Source: Novipirellula galeiformis | Lineage (GTDB): Bacteria; Planctomycetota; Planctomycetia; Pirellulales; Pirellulaceae | Direction of reading: 5' to 3' | DNA: 64,000 nucleotides | NCBI RefSeq assembly: GCF_007860095.1 | Contig: NZ_SJPT01000002.1 | Location: forward strand, 620,001 to 684,000 | Shown here: in pieces, positions 55,353 through 63,874 of the stretch | How positions within the stretch are numbered: position 1 is the first letter of the stretch | Layout: each line of letters starts with the position of its first letter | The notes under the pieces: generated by a model | Told to the model about the DNA's origin: nothing | Seen by the model: the letters and a program-made list of their open reading frames with translations, nothing else | The model's database searches: none | Program-made: the position numbers and the translations under genes

Positions 55353-55615
55353 GACTCCTCCCGAACAAAACAGACCCGATTGTGCATCGGTTCTGTAGCG
55401 GGGTGGTGTGGCCCCCGTCAATATCGATCTCCGCTGCGTTCATATTCTGCCTCTGGAGACCGTCGTCGGTCTCGATGAAGGCGACCATCTGATCCGCACC
55501 GGCGATGTCAAAGCCAACTTGTTGATATTGAACGAGTTGGCATCGGAAGTTTCAAAGCCTTCCGAGATGCCAACAGCCCGAAAGAACCCGCAATCGCCGC
55601 CGTGTTTTTCATTTC
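55353..55615. other. Intergenic, no gene seen
   Basis: Upstream region of the porin gene; no supported gene. Confidence 0.4.
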
Positions 55616-56010
55616 TCGGCAAAGGCTTCGCTGGGGGCAGGCCTCGTGTTCGGTGTTCAGGTGAAGTTGCCGTTCAGTATTGGCGGCATCTTGATGCCAC
55701 TTCCAGGACTCCAGGTGCCGCTGTTCCGCACGGCGCGGACGAGGTTCGATTCGCCGTCCACACCCGACAGACCAAGCCGCGGTCCCAAAAACTCGCAGGG
55801 TAGCCGACGACCATCGTCGGCAAAGCCAAGCCGCCGTGCCATGCCCTGCTGCGGCGCGGCAGAACACAGCGTCGTCCGTCGGTTCTACTCCGTGATAGGA
55901 GGCTGCTGCGGAGGCATTGTTTCTACAGACGCACTCCAGTAGGTGTGGAGCTGGTGGTAGGCAAGCCAGTTGACCGGTTTCGATTTCCTCGCGCGACCCT
56001 CGCGAGCACC
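55616..56010 (-). pseudogene. Decayed RAYT transposase fragment, copy 1
   Basis: On the minus strand ARKSKPVNWLAYHQLHTYWS (about 55940-56000) matches ARKTSRVDWIVYDELHQYWV of the intact transposase, and after a deletion and frame change LGLSGVDGESNLVRAVRN (about 55720-55780) matches FGLSHPDSASNLVRRAKK. The 3' end carries AAAGGCTTCGCTGGGGGCAG, a version of the repeat that bounds the intact unit. Frames are broken. The rest of the 55353-56151 gap has no gene. Confidence 0.75.
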
Positions 56011-56151
56011 GAAGACAAGGCCTGACTCCGGTGCAGCTCCTCCCCTCTTTTTTCTTGCCCTTAATCTTCTTGCCCACTGCACCAGCAGGAGCATCACGCC
56101 TTGCCCGGCCCGATAGTGCGAAGGGCCAGCCACCGCCCGAGTAGACGGGTC

Positions 56152-57528
56152 TTATTCGAGGTGCCAATCGTGGCCGTCGGCCATGATGCTGGCGTTGATC
56201 TCCAGCAGCCTTTGCTTCATTCTCGCTAGCGTCTCGGGGTGTTCATCGGCGACGTTGGTCGTCTGCGCGCGGTCCTTTTCGAGATCGAACAGCTGATAAT
56301 CTTTGTAACCGCCCGCCTTAATCATCGGGATCCAGGATTCCTTGAACATGTTGCTGCTCGACAATTCGTAGTCTCGGTGAGCGACCAGAGACCACTTGCC
56401 GTCTCGCATGGCGACGATCGGTTCACTCCGCTGCAGGTGCCAGAACAACGGTTGGTGCCGCGTAAAAGCTTCCGGTTGTCCGCGCAGGATCGGTGTCAGG
56501 CTGGAGCCGTCGAGATGCCGTGTCGGGGGAGGCGTGACACCGACGAGTGAACAGATCGTGGGCAACACATCCACAATCCCTGCGGGTTCACCGGCAACTT
56601 GTCCGGCTTGCACTTGCCCGGGCCAAACGAAGATCCCCGGCACGCGAATACCGCCTTCCCAGTTGGCTCCCTTGCGACCTCGCAGACCTCCGGTCCGATC
56701 ATCGCGATAGCTTCCGTTGTCCGATGCGTAAACGATAATCGTGTCCTCAGCCGCATCAACTTCGCGGAGTTTTTTAATGATCCGTCCGATCGCGCGATCG
56801 GTATTGTCAATCGTGGCACTGTAGACGGCCGCCTTGTCTTTCCGAGCCCCATACGCATCAACGATTTTCTCAGGAGCAGCGATCGGCGCGTGAGGTTCGT
56901 GAAACCAGACGTTCAGAAAAAAAGGACGATCCGCTCGCCCTTCCTGATCCAGCCAGCGGATGGCTTCGTCGGCGACCAGTTGACACGAATAGCCTTCCAA
57001 GGGTCCGACAGGCTCTCCATTGCGAATGAAGTTATCCGGGTTTCGATGGCTGGGCGAGGCGTTATTCCATGTCGCAAACCAGTGATCAAAGCCATGGTCA
57101 GCGGGAGTCGGTTTGTGGCGTTGGGGCGTGGGCAGCCCCAAGTGCCACTTGCCCACGTGTGCGGTTGCATATCCCGCACCTTTCAGCAATTCAGCAAGCG
57201 TGTTCTCGCGGAGCAGCAAGTGCGAGTTCTGGCTTTCATCGTGAATCCAGCTATAGACGCCGGCGCGAATGTGATGTCGACCTGTTAGCAGCGTTGCCCG
57301 AGAGGGACTGCAAACGGCGCAGCCGGAGTAGAAATCCGTGAACCGAGTCCCCGCGGCGGCCAGTCCATCGATGTTCGGCGTGCGCACGGGCCCGCCATAA
57401 CACCCGACATCTTCGTAACCGAGATCATCCGCCAGCAGAATCACCACGTTGGGCTGATCGGCCGCGTGCAGGCGAAGCGTCCCCAATCCCACAGCAACCA
57501 TCGCCAGAAACAGCAAACGAATTCTCAT
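56152..57528 (-). CDS. Secreted arylsulfatase-type sulfatase
   Basis: 458 residues with a signal peptide (LFLAMVAVGLGTLRLHAAD). The sulfatase core shows NVVILLADDLGYEDVGCYGG with the metal-binding Asp pair, and the formylglycine site CAVCSPSRATLLTGRH (C-x-P-S-R, so converted by the anaerobic- or FGE-type maturation of Cys), then AHVGKWHLG, FFLNVWFHEPHAP, YASDNGSYRDDR and the GGIRVPGIFVWPG block. It removes sulfate from a carbohydrate or aryl ester in the periplasm or outside. Planctomycetes have many. Flanked on both sides by decayed RAYT copies in direct orientation. Confidence 0.96.
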   Translation of the reverse strand: MRIRLLFLAMVAVGLGTLRLHAADQPNVVILLADDLGYEDVGCYGGPVRTPNIDGLAAAGTRFTDFYSGCAVCSPSRATLLTGRHHIRAGVYSWIHDESQNSHLLLRENTLAELLKGAGYATAHVGKWHLGLPTPQRHKPTPADHGFDHWFATWNNASPSHRNPDNFIRNGEPVGPLEGYSCQLVADEAIRWLDQEGRADRPFFLNVWFHEPHAPIAAPEKIVDAYGARKDKAAVYSATIDNTDRAIGRIIKKLREVDAAEDTIIVYASDNGSYRDDRTGGLRGRKGANWEGGIRVPGIFVWPGQVQAGQVAGEPAGIVDVLPTICSLVGVTPPPTRHLDGSSLTPILRGQPEAFTRHQPLFWHLQRSEPIVAMRDGKWSLVAHRDYELSSSNMFKESWIPMIKAGGYKDYQLFDLEKDRAQTTNVADEHPETLARMKQRLLEINASIMADGHDWHLE

Positions 57529-57794
57529 TTCTTAATTCTCTCCAGGATCCTGTCGGACGGTCACAGTGCGTCGATCACGTGCTTAGGATAACTACATTCC
57601 GGGCGGCCGGTAGCCTCACGCTCGGTGTCACGGCTCGAACCAACGCAAGCTCGCGCTCGCATCAGACGTGCCCATTTCACCTATTCATAGAAACGATCGC
57701 ACGATAGCTTCCGTTACCAACAAGCACAATGTCGCCCCGATGATACTTGTCGTCCGCAAGCTTTTTGCGTTCTTAGCTCCTACCATTCGAAGCA
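57529..57794. other. Intergenic upstream of the sulfatase, no gene seen
   Basis: About 265 bases with no supported gene; probably carries the sulfatase promoter. Confidence 0.4.
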
Positions 57795-58010
57795 GCGAAA
57801 GGCTTCGCCGGGGTCAAACCTTTTGCTCGGTGTTCGGGTGAAGTTGCCGTTCAGTATTGGCAGCATCTTGATGCCACTTCCGGGACTCCAGGCGCCGCTG
57901 TTCCGCTCGGCGGACCAGGATCGATACGCTGTCCAGACTCGACAGGCCAAACCGCGTTCACAAAATCTCGCAGGGTGGCCGACGACCATCGTCGATAAAG
58001 CCAGAGTCAC
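57795..58010 (-). pseudogene. Decayed RAYT transposase fragment, copy 2
   Basis: Nearly identical to the 3' part of copy 1: GAAGTTGCCGTTCAGTATTGG, CATCTTGATGCCACTTCC and CAGGGT.GCCGACGACCATCG occur at both places in the same order and orientation. The minus-strand reading again resembles the C-terminal end of the intact transposase. Bounded by GAAAGGCTTCGCCGGGGTCA, the repeat of the intact unit. Confidence 0.78.
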
Positions 58011-58014
58011 TTCG

Positions 58015-58070
58015 GGGACAGCACTTCGGGGACAAAGCATCTCACTTCGGGGACAGAGCATCTTGTAGGG
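58015..58070. repeat. Triplicated CACTTCGGGGACA motif
   Basis: CACTTCGGGGACAG, CACTTCGGGGACAAAGCATCT and CACTTCGGGGACAGAGCATCT follow one another. Related GTCGGGGACAG pairs occur at 46045-46075 and GGGGACAGAGCATCTTG recurs at 58439. Confidence 0.85.
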
Positions 58071-58084
58071 GCGTTAGAGAGTAG

Positions 58085-58437
58085 TGAAAGCGGGCTAGGC
58101 GTGGAAGCTCGGCACGGCTTCACGGTTGCCAGGTCCGAAATCATCGTCGGTCGCGAGTCGTTACGCTGGAGAGCAAGAGAAATCGGCCCGTGCTACGCAT
58201 TGGAGTAATGGGCTCTGTCCCCATGGTGCTCTGATCGCGCGGCCCGGTCGACGTCTGGGCTTGGCTGGTCAGACGTTGCGTGGCCGCATGGCGACCAAGC
58301 GTTAGGACCGCCCCGTTAGGGCTTTTCAGGCGATTGTCGTTGATACCCCAGGCCGTTGGCCTGGGCTGACATAGGTCTGCCCCGTTGGGGCGGAGATGTG
58401 ACGGTCTGTTTAGGTCCAAAGGGGCGTCGTTAGATCA
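58085..58437. repeat. ~350-bp dispersed intergenic element, copy 2
   Basis: Second copy of the element at 45640, same orientation and block order, with GACCAAGCGTTAGGACCGCC, CAGGCCGTTGGCCTGGGCTG and GGAGATGTGACGGTCTGTTT. Here it lies directly downstream of the second RAYT remnant, while copy 1 lies before the 15-bp array. It carries small insertions relative to copy 1 near 58140-58215. Confidence 0.8.
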
Positions 58438-58512
58438 GCGGGGACAGAGCATCTTGTGCGCGCATATGTCGCCCTGTCACGTCCACACCCCCGCGAGTGA
58501 GCAACCAGCAGA

Positions 58513-58617
58513 GCAACCAGAGGGACACAGCGCTTTCATGGGGGTAATGACTGCGCCCCGTTCGAAGCAACCAGAGGGACACAGCACTTTATTGGGGGTA
58601 ATGACCGCGCCCCGTTC
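58513..58617. repeat. 54-bp direct tandem repeat, two copies
   Basis: GCAACCAGAGGGACACAGC..TTTC/TTAT.GGGGGTAATGAC.GCGCCCCGTTC occurs at 58513 and again at 58567 with three or four mismatches. No coding content. Confidence 0.9.
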
Positions 58618-58727
58618 GGGATGGAGTTGACGATCAGGCTGGGGCGACGCGGATTTTGATCTGGAAGGTCAGCGGGTAGGAGCGGGCGGCCAGTGAGGAA
58701 AGGGCCAGCGAGGAGATGACCAGAAAC

Positions 58728-58762
58728 GAAAAAAGCCCGTGAATCATTGCTGACACACGGGC
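58728..58762 (-). terminator. Intrinsic terminator of tRNA-Asn
   Basis: On the minus strand GCCCGTG (58762-58756) pairs with CACGGGC (58741-58735), followed by a run of six T (58734-58729). It lies about 45 bases after the tRNA 3' end. Confidence 0.8.
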
Positions 58763-58805
58763 GTTTCTCGGGTGCGGCTGAAAAGTTCGTGACTTTTCAA
58801 ACTAG

Positions 58806-58878
58806 CTCCCCCGACAGGACTCGAACCTGTGACAAGCGGATTAACAGTCCGCTGCTCTACCGACTGAGCTACAGGGGA
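58806..58878 (-). tRNA. tRNA-Asn (anticodon GTT)
   Basis: 73 bases on the minus strand. Acceptor arms TCCCCTG and CGGGGGA pair, the D arm is GCTCAGTCGGTAGAGC, the anticodon stem-loop is GCGGACTGTTAATCCGC with anticodon GTT, and the T arm is ACAGGTTCGAGTCCTGT. CCA is not encoded. Confidence 0.96.
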
Positions 58879-59176
58879 TTTTGAGCTGCGACCTCTAAAG
58901 TCGCTTAGACTTTCTACGTCGGCAAGTTTGCCGCGTGAACTCCTCTCATTTCCTGGGAAATTTAATGAAACTCTGCTTCGCTGGCAAGGCCCTTTGAGCC
59001 TAGTTTCCACCCGCTTCCGATTTATTTTCTAGTTTGCGGCTTTCGATCGCCAACGCCCCTTTGCGGGACGGCTTGCGGCTTCGGCAAATCGCCTGAATCC
59101 CCCCGTTTCAACCGCGGATGAGATCGACGCCCCTTATCAACGCCCCGTGTTGCCCTCTCCGATCCGCTCGCTGGGA

Positions 59177-59665
59177 CTAATCCTCGGAATCTTCGGCGTA
59201 GGGCTCGTCCCCTTTGATCTTGATCATCGTCACTTCATTGCCGAGGCTGTTGTACCGCACCTCGCTCATCACCTCGTGAATCAACAACACACCGCGGCCA
59301 CCGGGAACGTCCAACAGCTCCTCTTGGCGTGGATCAGGCACCTCTGCGGGATCAAACCCCTCACCTTGATCCTCGATGCGAATCATTACCCGTTCGTGAT
59401 CGCAAGTCATTTCAACATCAACCGTCTTCTCCTGCGAATGTCCGTTGCCATGCCGGATCGCATTGACGATCGCTTCCTCATAAGCCAGCTGGACTCGGAA
59501 AAGGTCTGTCGGCGGCCAGTCACGCTGCGCCATCGCTTCGATCAAATCGTTCACCAATTCGCTGCCGATCGCCGCATCACTCGGTATCCGATGCCGGATC
59601 GACCACGATGAACCATGCTCAGACCCCGTGAATGATGATTCTTTTTGCACGCGTGCTACTCTCAT
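59177..59665 (-). CDS. RsbW-like anti-sigma factor / serine kinase
   Basis: 162 residues of GHKL ATPase type. The N box is QLAYEEAIVNAIRHGNG, the G1 box IRIEDQGEGFDPAEVPDP and the G2 box VPGGRGVLLIHEVMSEVRY, in the compact arrangement of RsbW/SpoIIAB-type anti-sigma kinases. Such proteins bind a sigma factor and phosphorylate an STAS antagonist in partner switching; no STAS or sigma gene is adjacent. It is divergent from a PAS/LuxR-type regulator across a 550-base gap. Confidence 0.9.
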   Translation of the reverse strand: MRVARVQKESSFTGSEHGSSWSIRHRIPSDAAIGSELVNDLIEAMAQRDWPPTDLFRVQLAYEEAIVNAIRHGNGHSQEKTVDVEMTCDHERVMIRIEDQGEGFDPAEVPDPRQEELLDVPGGRGVLLIHEVMSEVRYNSLGNEVTMIKIKGDEPYAEDSED

Positions 59666-60215
59666 GACTAGTCGATTGGATCAGATTTGGATGCGGAGCC
59701 GTTCGCCACGAGGGCCGCAGTCAACTCGGTGCTTTGAGCTGTATTAAGCGATTAGGCGGGATGCGTAAACACCACTTCCGCTACATCGGGGCCATTTTTC
59801 CCCTCCGCTCGGCCTGCGCCAGATGTCGCCCCAGGCAAATCTAAACGCAAAATCTCCCATGCCGACCGCGATAGCGGTGCTAGCAAGATCGAAACGGGAA
59901 GCAAACCTACGTCACTGAATCTTCGGATAAACGATAAAACGGCCTCGCTTTGACACATACGCACACAAATCCTGGCTGTGTTTTTCTGAATCCGGAATAA
60001 TTCATATGAATTCCGAACGGCGTTGTGGCATAATTCTAGGGTTGGCGCAGACGATTCCTGGACGAGTTCGGTCACGAAGAATCGATTTGAGGCTCCGTTC
60101 CCTGATACTGAATCGCGTCCGGGCTGCTAAACCGCCTCTCCCGCAATGGGAAGCGTGATTTTCATTCGGAATCGCCATTTACGACATCCGAGGTTCCTGG
60201 AATTGAGAGGTCCAA
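59666..60215. other. Divergent regulatory region
   Basis: About 550 bases between two divergent regulatory genes. A short palindrome AATTCATATGAATT lies at about 59999-60012 in AT-rich sequence, which may be part of a promoter or operator. No supported gene. Confidence 0.45.
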
Positions 60216-60929
60216 ATGATTGGTTCCAATCCTGAGCGCGTTCATACGGGCGAATCGTCTTTTCAAGCGGAGGTGGGGCAATTGGTCAAGGACTTGGTCG
60301 GCGCCATTCGCGCTCACAACCCGCTAAATCCCTTGATTGACGGTTGGCACGACGCGATCTACCTGAAATCGGCGGACGGCCAGATCTTGCTCACCAACAA
60401 GGCTTATGAACATGTCTTTTCGGGGAACATTAGCTCCGTCGGACGCTTCAGTTCCGACTACCTCAACGAAACAATCAAACCGGTGGCGCAAAGTTCGGAT
60501 GTACTGATCCTGCAGGGCTGTACGAGCGTCGAATTCGAGCACGTTGCTCGTGACAAACACGGCCGCATGCTGCTGCTGCGTTCAATCAAGCGATCGCTGT
60601 TGGGCAGTGGTCACACGCGCGCGGCGATGGTGGGAGTGACGCGGATCATTGAGGTGCAAGCTGAAAACCCAGGGGCGTTGCGGTTGCTGGATCTGTCGCG
60701 TGTTTGGGAAGCGTATTCCAATCTCGACGATCGCGAAAGGAAGGTTACGGTGTTGGTCGCCAAAGGAGAATCGGTCAAAGACATGGCCAAGATTCTCGAC
60801 GTTTCGGACAAGACGATTGAGAATCGCCGCAATGCCGCGATGAAGAAATTGGGAGTGGAGAACCAGGCGGGGCTGATTCGTTTGATGGTCCGTTTTCAAG
60901 ACAACGGGTTTCAAGACTTTGGTTTGTAG
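60216..60929 (+). CDS. PAS-domain LuxR-type transcriptional regulator
   Basis: 237 residues. Residues ~35-150 form a PAS-like sensor: WHDAIYLKSADGQILLTNKA, YEHVFSG and FEHVARDKHGRMLLLRSIKR. Residues ~170-230 are a LuxR/GerE helix-turn-helix: LDDRERKVTVLVAKGESVKD, MAKILDVSDKTIENRRNAAM and KKLGVENQAGLIRL. This is the FixJ/LuxR output without a receiver domain. The ligand or signal is unknown. It is divergent from the RsbW-like kinase and starts after GAGGTCCAA. Confidence 0.88.
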   Translation: MIGSNPERVHTGESSFQAEVGQLVKDLVGAIRAHNPLNPLIDGWHDAIYLKSADGQILLTNKAYEHVFSGNISSVGRFSSDYLNETIKPVAQSSDVLILQGCTSVEFEHVARDKHGRMLLLRSIKRSLLGSGHTRAAMVGVTRIIEVQAENPGALRLLDLSRVWEAYSNLDDRERKVTVLVAKGESVKDMAKILDVSDKTIENRRNAAMKKLGVENQAGLIRLMVRFQDNGFQDFGL

Positions 60930-61206
60930 GAGGTCGCGTGCGACGTGGCGAATCACTGCGAGCGACATGCCGTGTACTTTGGTCGCGCTCGCGGGGCACG
61001 CGCGATCGATAACTTGCGGCAGTGTTTGCGTTAGTCTTCGTTCGACCGCGTCGGTGGTTGCCCATGCTGCTGCGTCGATCGCAGCCGGCCAGGCAGTCGG
61101 CTAGGCAGCCGGCCAATTCCGGTGTCGCTAATCGCTCGGAACCTAGGCCGCCCGTCCACCGCTACCGAGATCGGCCAATGGAGGACTTTCCCAACGGCCC
61201 CATGCT

Positions 61207-61362
61207 CGTCTATTCCTGTTTGTGCCCGCTTATCCCTTGCCCCGTTTATCCCTTGCCCCGTTTATCCCTTGCCCCGTTTAATCCTGGGTCTCGTTTAATC
61301 CTGGGTCTCGTCTATTCCTGGGTCTCGTCGCGGGTTTCGTCGCGGGTTTCGTCGCGGGTCGC
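61207..61362. repeat. Successive tandem triplications at the DUF5076 gene end
   Basis: Three different short units are each repeated about three times in a row: TATCCCTTGCCCCGTT, then GTTTAATCCTGGGTCTC-type units, then the 12-bp GTCGCGGGTTTC. The last set lies in the 3' end of the DUF5076 gene and encodes a repeated ThrArgAspGlu tail. The rest of 60930-61311 has no supported gene. Confidence 0.88.
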
Positions 61363-61647
61363 GGAGGCTTGCAGTTCGGCATTGAACGCTTGGAGCATGA
61401 CGTGAAGTGAAACGCGAGGGTCCAAGCCGGTGACGTCATCGAGCGACTTAGCGATTTGACGAGCAAGGTCAGCCAGCATGATCCCCCACGCTTGACGTTC
61501 GTCCGTGTCAGTTCCCGTGTGCCAGTGTCCGACATTGAGCGTGCAGTGCAGGGCCCCCTTTGCGATCCAAGCGCGAACCATCTCAATTGCCCTCTCGTCC
61601 TGTTCTGCGGCAGGCGGGATCGTCAATGGTTTGTGCTTCTCATGCAT
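61312..61647 (-). CDS. DUF5076 domain-containing protein
   Basis: 111 residues from ATG 61647; the frame is open much further upstream, but the recognised domain starts here. It reads MHEKHKPLTIPPAAEQDERA, MVRAWIAKGALHCTLNVGHW, DERQAWGIMLADLARQIAKS and LHVMLQAFNAELQ, the pattern of the DUF5076 family, a small cytosolic protein of unknown function. The C-terminal tail ATRDETRDETRDETQE is built from 12-bp DNA repeats and differs from the family, so the native end may have been replaced. Confidence 0.75.
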   Translation of the reverse strand: MHEKHKPLTIPPAAEQDERAIEMVRAWIAKGALHCTLNVGHWHTGTDTDERQAWGIMLADLARQIAKSLDDVTGLDPRVSLHVMLQAFNAELQASATRDETRDETRDETQE

Positions 61648-62235
61648 GGGAACGACCCGAAGGTGAATGGATACAGGAACGCAATCGCTTAAGACCAACG
61701 GGGCTTCAGGAATCAGCGTGCTTCGATGAGCGTCGCTAACCGCAGTGTCCGTCTGGGATCGCAGGGCAAAACGGGAAATCTCACGCCATTGTAGCTGCGA
61801 ACCTAAACCACCACGCGATGCCATGTAAATAGAAACCACGCTCGCGTGCGGCAGATTGCGACAGGAATCTGACGCCATAATAGGGGTGAAATCCGGCATT
61901 TGCCGGTGCACTTGAGCGGCAATCCATCGTTAACCTGATGACGTTGGCGTGGGGTGCTTGCTCGATGATAAAAAATCACGTCGTGCAAGCGTTGATTCCG
62001 CTGCGGGTTCGTTTTGCCGCCAAGAGAGAGTTCGCAGATTCGACGGTGTCCAATGGATTTGTTTCCTTCCGGGCCGCTGGGACGGATTCGCCAGAGGGAT
62101 CGTCCCCCCTTGCCGCCTCATTCACGGCGGGAGCAGCGAGGGAGGGAAACAGCCCAACGGATCGGATTTTCGCGTACTTGGGGCGTGGGAATTTGTCGGT
62201 CAAGTGGTTAGAATTCCGCGGTCCACAAATCAAAC
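61648..62235. other. Intergenic, no gene seen
   Basis: Nearly 590 bases before tRNA-Arg. The upstream extension of the DUF5076 frame and short frames on the plus strand show no family resemblance. Confidence 0.4.
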
Positions 62236-62309
62236 GCGCCCATAGCTCAGTTGGATAGAGCAGTTGACTTCTAATCAACAGGTCGTAGGTTCGAATCCTA
62301 CTGGGCGTG
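62236..62309 (+). tRNA. tRNA-Arg (anticodon TCT)
   Basis: 74 bases. Acceptor arms GCGCCCA and TGGGCGT pair (one G-U), the D arm is AGCTCAGTTGGATAGAGC, the anticodon stem-loop is TTGACTTCTAATCAA with anticodon TCT, and the T arm is CGTAGGTTCGAATCCTACT. CCA is not encoded. Confidence 0.96.
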
Positions 62310-62608
62310 CTTCTTGTTGCTCTTTTCTCTCTGCGTTTGGCTTTTTACGGGCCAAAGTCTGCATGATCCTGCCAAAGCCTGCATGAATCGGTAAGCGTCT
62401 TAGGCCCAAATTCGCAGGCGCTGCTGCCCAAAGCGCATCGGGGCAAAACTCATCGGCATCTACTTTGAAAGCGTTCGTGGCGCAAGCCGTCCGGTTACGG
62501 CGGGCGAAACGTTCGAATTCGACCGGGCGGCTCACGCCGCACCGCTAGAAAACAACTCGTTTAGAGCCAACGTCGCTGGCGTTTCAAATCAACGTCGCGG
62601 GCGTGGGG
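62310..62608. other. Intergenic, no gene seen
   Basis: Downstream of tRNA-Arg and of the glcF-like gene; no supported gene. Confidence 0.4.
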
Positions 62609-63874
62609 CTAAAGTGCCCCGGCGTACGCGTCTCGTAAGATTTGGATCGTGTGACGGACATTCACATCGGATCCTGCGGAGAGCAAATGACTTTCCAATT
62701 GCGTTAAACAGCCAATGTTCCCGGTCGCGACCAGATCGGGGGTGGTGCTCAGCACGTTGCGAACTTTGTCTTCACCGAGCGTTTTGGCGATCTCAGGTTG
62801 ATCCACGTTATAAGTTCCCGCCGAGCCGCAGCAGAGATGCGAATCGGGGATTTCGAGCAATTCCACTCCGGGGATCAACGAGAGCAAGCTCCGCGGCTCA
62901 CTACGGACCGATTGAGCATTGGACAAATGACAGGCGTCGTGGTAGGCAATTCGAACGGGTTTGCGGGTCTCGGGCAGCGGCGCAAGTTCCCCCAGTTCCT
63001 GTAAGACCACCGAGACATCCTTGACCTTGCCAACGAACGCTTTGGCACGAGCTTCAAACTCGGTGCCTTTTAGAATCAGGGCGTACTCGTGCATCCCCGA
63101 GCCACATCCCGCCGCATTGGTCACGATCGCATCGACGTCATCGGGAAAGGCGTTCAAGTTGGCGACCGCAAATTTTTGAGCTTGGCTAAGGTTGCCGACG
63201 TGCCAACTGAGCGCACCGCAACAGGTTTGCTTGGGGGGCACAACGACCTCGACGCCATTTCGAGTCAAGACGTCAATGGTGGCCGAGTTGATGTCGGGAG
63301 CAAGCACCGATTGAGCACACCCGCTGAGCAGGGCAACGCGCGCACGTCGGGTGCCGATCGCGGGATTGACCGCGGCCCAGGTTTGCTTCGGAGGCAACCG
63401 ATCGGGCAACAATTTCAGCATCGCGGCGATCGACTGGGGGAGCAACGGCGCGAGCGGGCGTGCGAAGCGGCCAAGTCTCGCTGCCAAACGAAAGCGACTG
63501 GGATAGGGCAAGGTGGCATTCGTCATCGCTCGGGAAAGTCGGTCGATCAGCGTCCGTTTCCGCTTCGCTTCGGTCGTGGCGCGATAGGGGCTGATCAGAT
63601 CGCGATAGGGGACTCCCGATGGACATGCAGGCTCGCAGGCCAAGCATCCCAAACAGCGATCAATGTGCGGCGAGGCGTCGTCAACCGAAAGGGTCCCTTC
63701 GAGCACATCCTTCATCAACACGATGCGGCCGCGCGGAGAATCGGGCTCTTGACCGAGGACGTCGTAGGTCGGGCACGCTGCAAGACAAAAACCGCAATGC
63801 ACACAGGTGCTGACGGCCGCCGCCATCTCTTCGCCGAGGGGACCGAGTTTCGTGGTGGGAATGTTGTGTTGCAT
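62609..63874 (-). CDS. glcF: Glycolate oxidase iron-sulfur subunit-like protein
   Basis: 421 residues, no signal. Two 4Fe-4S ferredoxin motifs open the protein: STCVHCGFCLAACPTYDVLG and DRCLGCLACEPACPSGVPYR. Two CCG (heterodisulfide-reductase-type) cysteine modules follow: ALLSGCAQSVLAPD with QTCCGALSWHVGN, and IAYHDACHLSNAQ with HLCCGSAGTYNVDQPE. This is the layout of GlcF, which passes electrons from the flavin subunits GlcD/GlcE oxidising glycolate to glyoxylate. The FAD subunits would lie beyond the right edge of the window, upstream on the same strand. A lactate-utilisation LutA-like role is less likely because two ferredoxin motifs are present. Confidence 0.93.
   Translation of the reverse strand: MQHNIPTTKLGPLGEEMAAAVSTCVHCGFCLAACPTYDVLGQEPDSPRGRIVLMKDVLEGTLSVDDASPHIDRCLGCLACEPACPSGVPYRDLISPYRATTEAKRKRTLIDRLSRAMTNATLPYPSRFRLAARLGRFARPLAPLLPQSIAAMLKLLPDRLPPKQTWAAVNPAIGTRRARVALLSGCAQSVLAPDINSATIDVLTRNGVEVVVPPKQTCCGALSWHVGNLSQAQKFAVANLNAFPDDVDAIVTNAAGCGSGMHEYALILKGTEFEARAKAFVGKVKDVSVVLQELGELAPLPETRKPVRIAYHDACHLSNAQSVRSEPRSLLSLIPGVELLEIPDSHLCCGSAGTYNVDQPEIAKTLGEDKVRNVLSTTPDLVATGNIGCLTQLESHLLSAGSDVNVRHTIQILRDAYAGAL

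Noticed and set aside
58806-58878. tRNA-Asn as attachment site of an integrated island reaching left to ~45 kb
   Set aside because: No integrase gene and no duplicated tRNA 3' end were seen.
62609-63874. Anaerobic glycerol-3-phosphate dehydrogenase subunit C or LutA
   Set aside because: The length, two ferredoxin motifs and paired CCG modules fit GlcF better.
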